NCBI GenBank assembly: GCA_002413385.1
Contig: DHWW01000215.1
Span: 1,283 to 6,998 of the forward strand
Direction: 5' to 3'
From: Granulicella sp. UBA5172
GTDB lineage: Bacteria; Acidobacteriota; Terriglobia; Terriglobales; Acidobacteriaceae
DNA length: 5,716 nucleotides
Under the pieces are notes generated by a model. That model worked only from the letters and a program-made list of their open reading frames with translations. It was not told the origin of the DNA and did not search any database. Position 1 is the stretch's first letter. The number at the start of each line of letters is the position of its first letter. A program made the position numbers and the translations under genes. Shown here one piece after another: positions 5,313-5,716 of this stretch.

Positions 5313-5716
5313 ATGGCACCAAAGCGCACGGAGAAGAAACGGCTAGGCAAAAAGCATCGGCAGGCGAGTACCCGGCCGAAGCTGGGCAAGACTGCGCCAC
5401 GCGGCACCGCGACTACCGGAGCCGTGTCGCCCAAGAAGCGCAAGGAGCTTGCGGCGAAGAAGGCGGCAGCAGTAAAGGCTGCGAAGACGCCGACCAAGAG
5501 CCCGGAACGCGAGCGCAAGATCGTGATTCGCAATCGCGATGAAGCTGGAACGCGTGGTTACGCGAGCGAGCAGGAGATTCCTGCGCGGGACGACCGAAAG
5601 AAGCGGAAGGATTCCGTTGCAGGCGGCGCTGGAAGCAGGCATGAAGAGCGCGCGTGGAGCGAGGCTGAATCCATCGCGTCGCAGATCACCCTGGCAACCG
5701 ATGCGGTGCATCGTGA
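5313..5716 (+). CDS. Lys/Arg/Ala-rich basic protein, N-terminal part (runs off right edge)
   Basis: From the ATG at 5313 the frame is open for 134 codons to the window end, with no stop. Residues 1-75 contain 26 Lys/Arg against four acidic residues, with Ala, Pro and Thr between them (for example SPKKRKELAAKKAAAVKAAK at 39-58). This composition is like histone H1-type or AlgP-like tails and suggests nucleic-acid binding. From about residue 76 the sequence becomes mixed in charge (DEAGTRGYASEQEIPARDD) and near 111-134 looks helical (EERAWSEAESIASQITLATD). A folded C-terminal part may lie beyond the window. AGAGG at 5299-5303 serves as ribosome-binding site, and an in-frame TAA at 5289-5291 rules out a longer start. 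The family is not recognised. A basic N-terminal extension on an unseen domain is equally possible. Confidence 0.6.
   Translation, partial: MAPKRTEKKRLGKKHRQASTRPKLGKTAPRGTATTGAVSPKKRKELAAKKAAAVKAAKTPTKSPERERKIVIRNRDEAGTRGYASEQEIPARDDRKKRKDSVAGGAGSRHEERAWSEAESIASQITLATDAVHR

Noticed and set aside
5210..5542. Plus-strand 110-residue ORF crossing the dinG start
   Set aside because: Its frame gives scrambled Arg/Gln/Gly sequence; the ATG at 5313 in another frame has a ribosome-binding site and stays open to the edge.
1..5716. CRISPR array, tRNA, rRNA, insertion sequence or phage defence cluster
   Set aside because: No regularly spaced repeats, no tRNA-like cloverleaf, no transposase or nuclease motifs were seen; the helicase is an ordinary DinG type, not tied to cas genes here.

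Overview
The window is ordinary chromosomal sequence from a fairly GC-rich bacterium. The gene content and protein style resemble soil Acidobacteriota of the Terriglobia/Acidobacteriaceae type (Granulicella, Terriglobus, Edaphobacter relatives). That placement is an inference from family resemblance, not from a marker gene. No RNA gene, insertion sequence, CRISPR array, phage gene or toxin-antitoxin pair was seen.

Layout from left to right. At the left edge (1-143, minus) is the N-terminus of an exported protein with a clear signal peptide. Diverging from it on the plus strand is a 188-residue, extremely acidic protein (313-879) whose centre is almost pure Glu/Asp. After a 141-base gap holding a 15-bp perfect palindrome comes a DUF1440/YagU-like membrane protein (1021-1491, plus). 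A 213-base convergent gap (1492-1704) holds only a doubtful small ORF. The rest is dominated by a minus-strand block read from right to left: a DinG/XPD-type iron-sulfur helicase (5228-3135), an 84-residue two-helix membrane protein (3116-2862), queD (2782-2390) and queE (2388-1705). At the right edge, diverging from the helicase gene, a Lys/Arg/Ala-rich protein starts at 5313 and runs off the window without a stop.

How the genes work together. QueD and QueE catalyse consecutive steps toward preQ0, the 7-deazaguanine precursor of queuosine in tRNA. QueD makes 6-carboxy-tetrahydropterin and QueE converts it to 7-carboxy-7-deazaguanine. Their reading frames are separated by one base and the queE ribosome-binding site lies inside the end of queD, so they are very probably translationally coupled. 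The helicase and the small membrane protein lie in the same orientation with short gaps (18 and 79 bases) and may share the transcript. No biochemical link between them and preQ0 synthesis is evident. The acidic protein, the DUF1440 protein and the basic right-edge protein have no visible functional link to the rest.

I found no convincing undescribed multi-gene system. The items most worth a second look are the poly-acidic protein with its purine-rich repeat tract, the palindrome ahead of the DUF1440 gene, the in-frame arrangement of the small membrane protein behind the helicase stop codon, and the truncated basic protein at the right edge.
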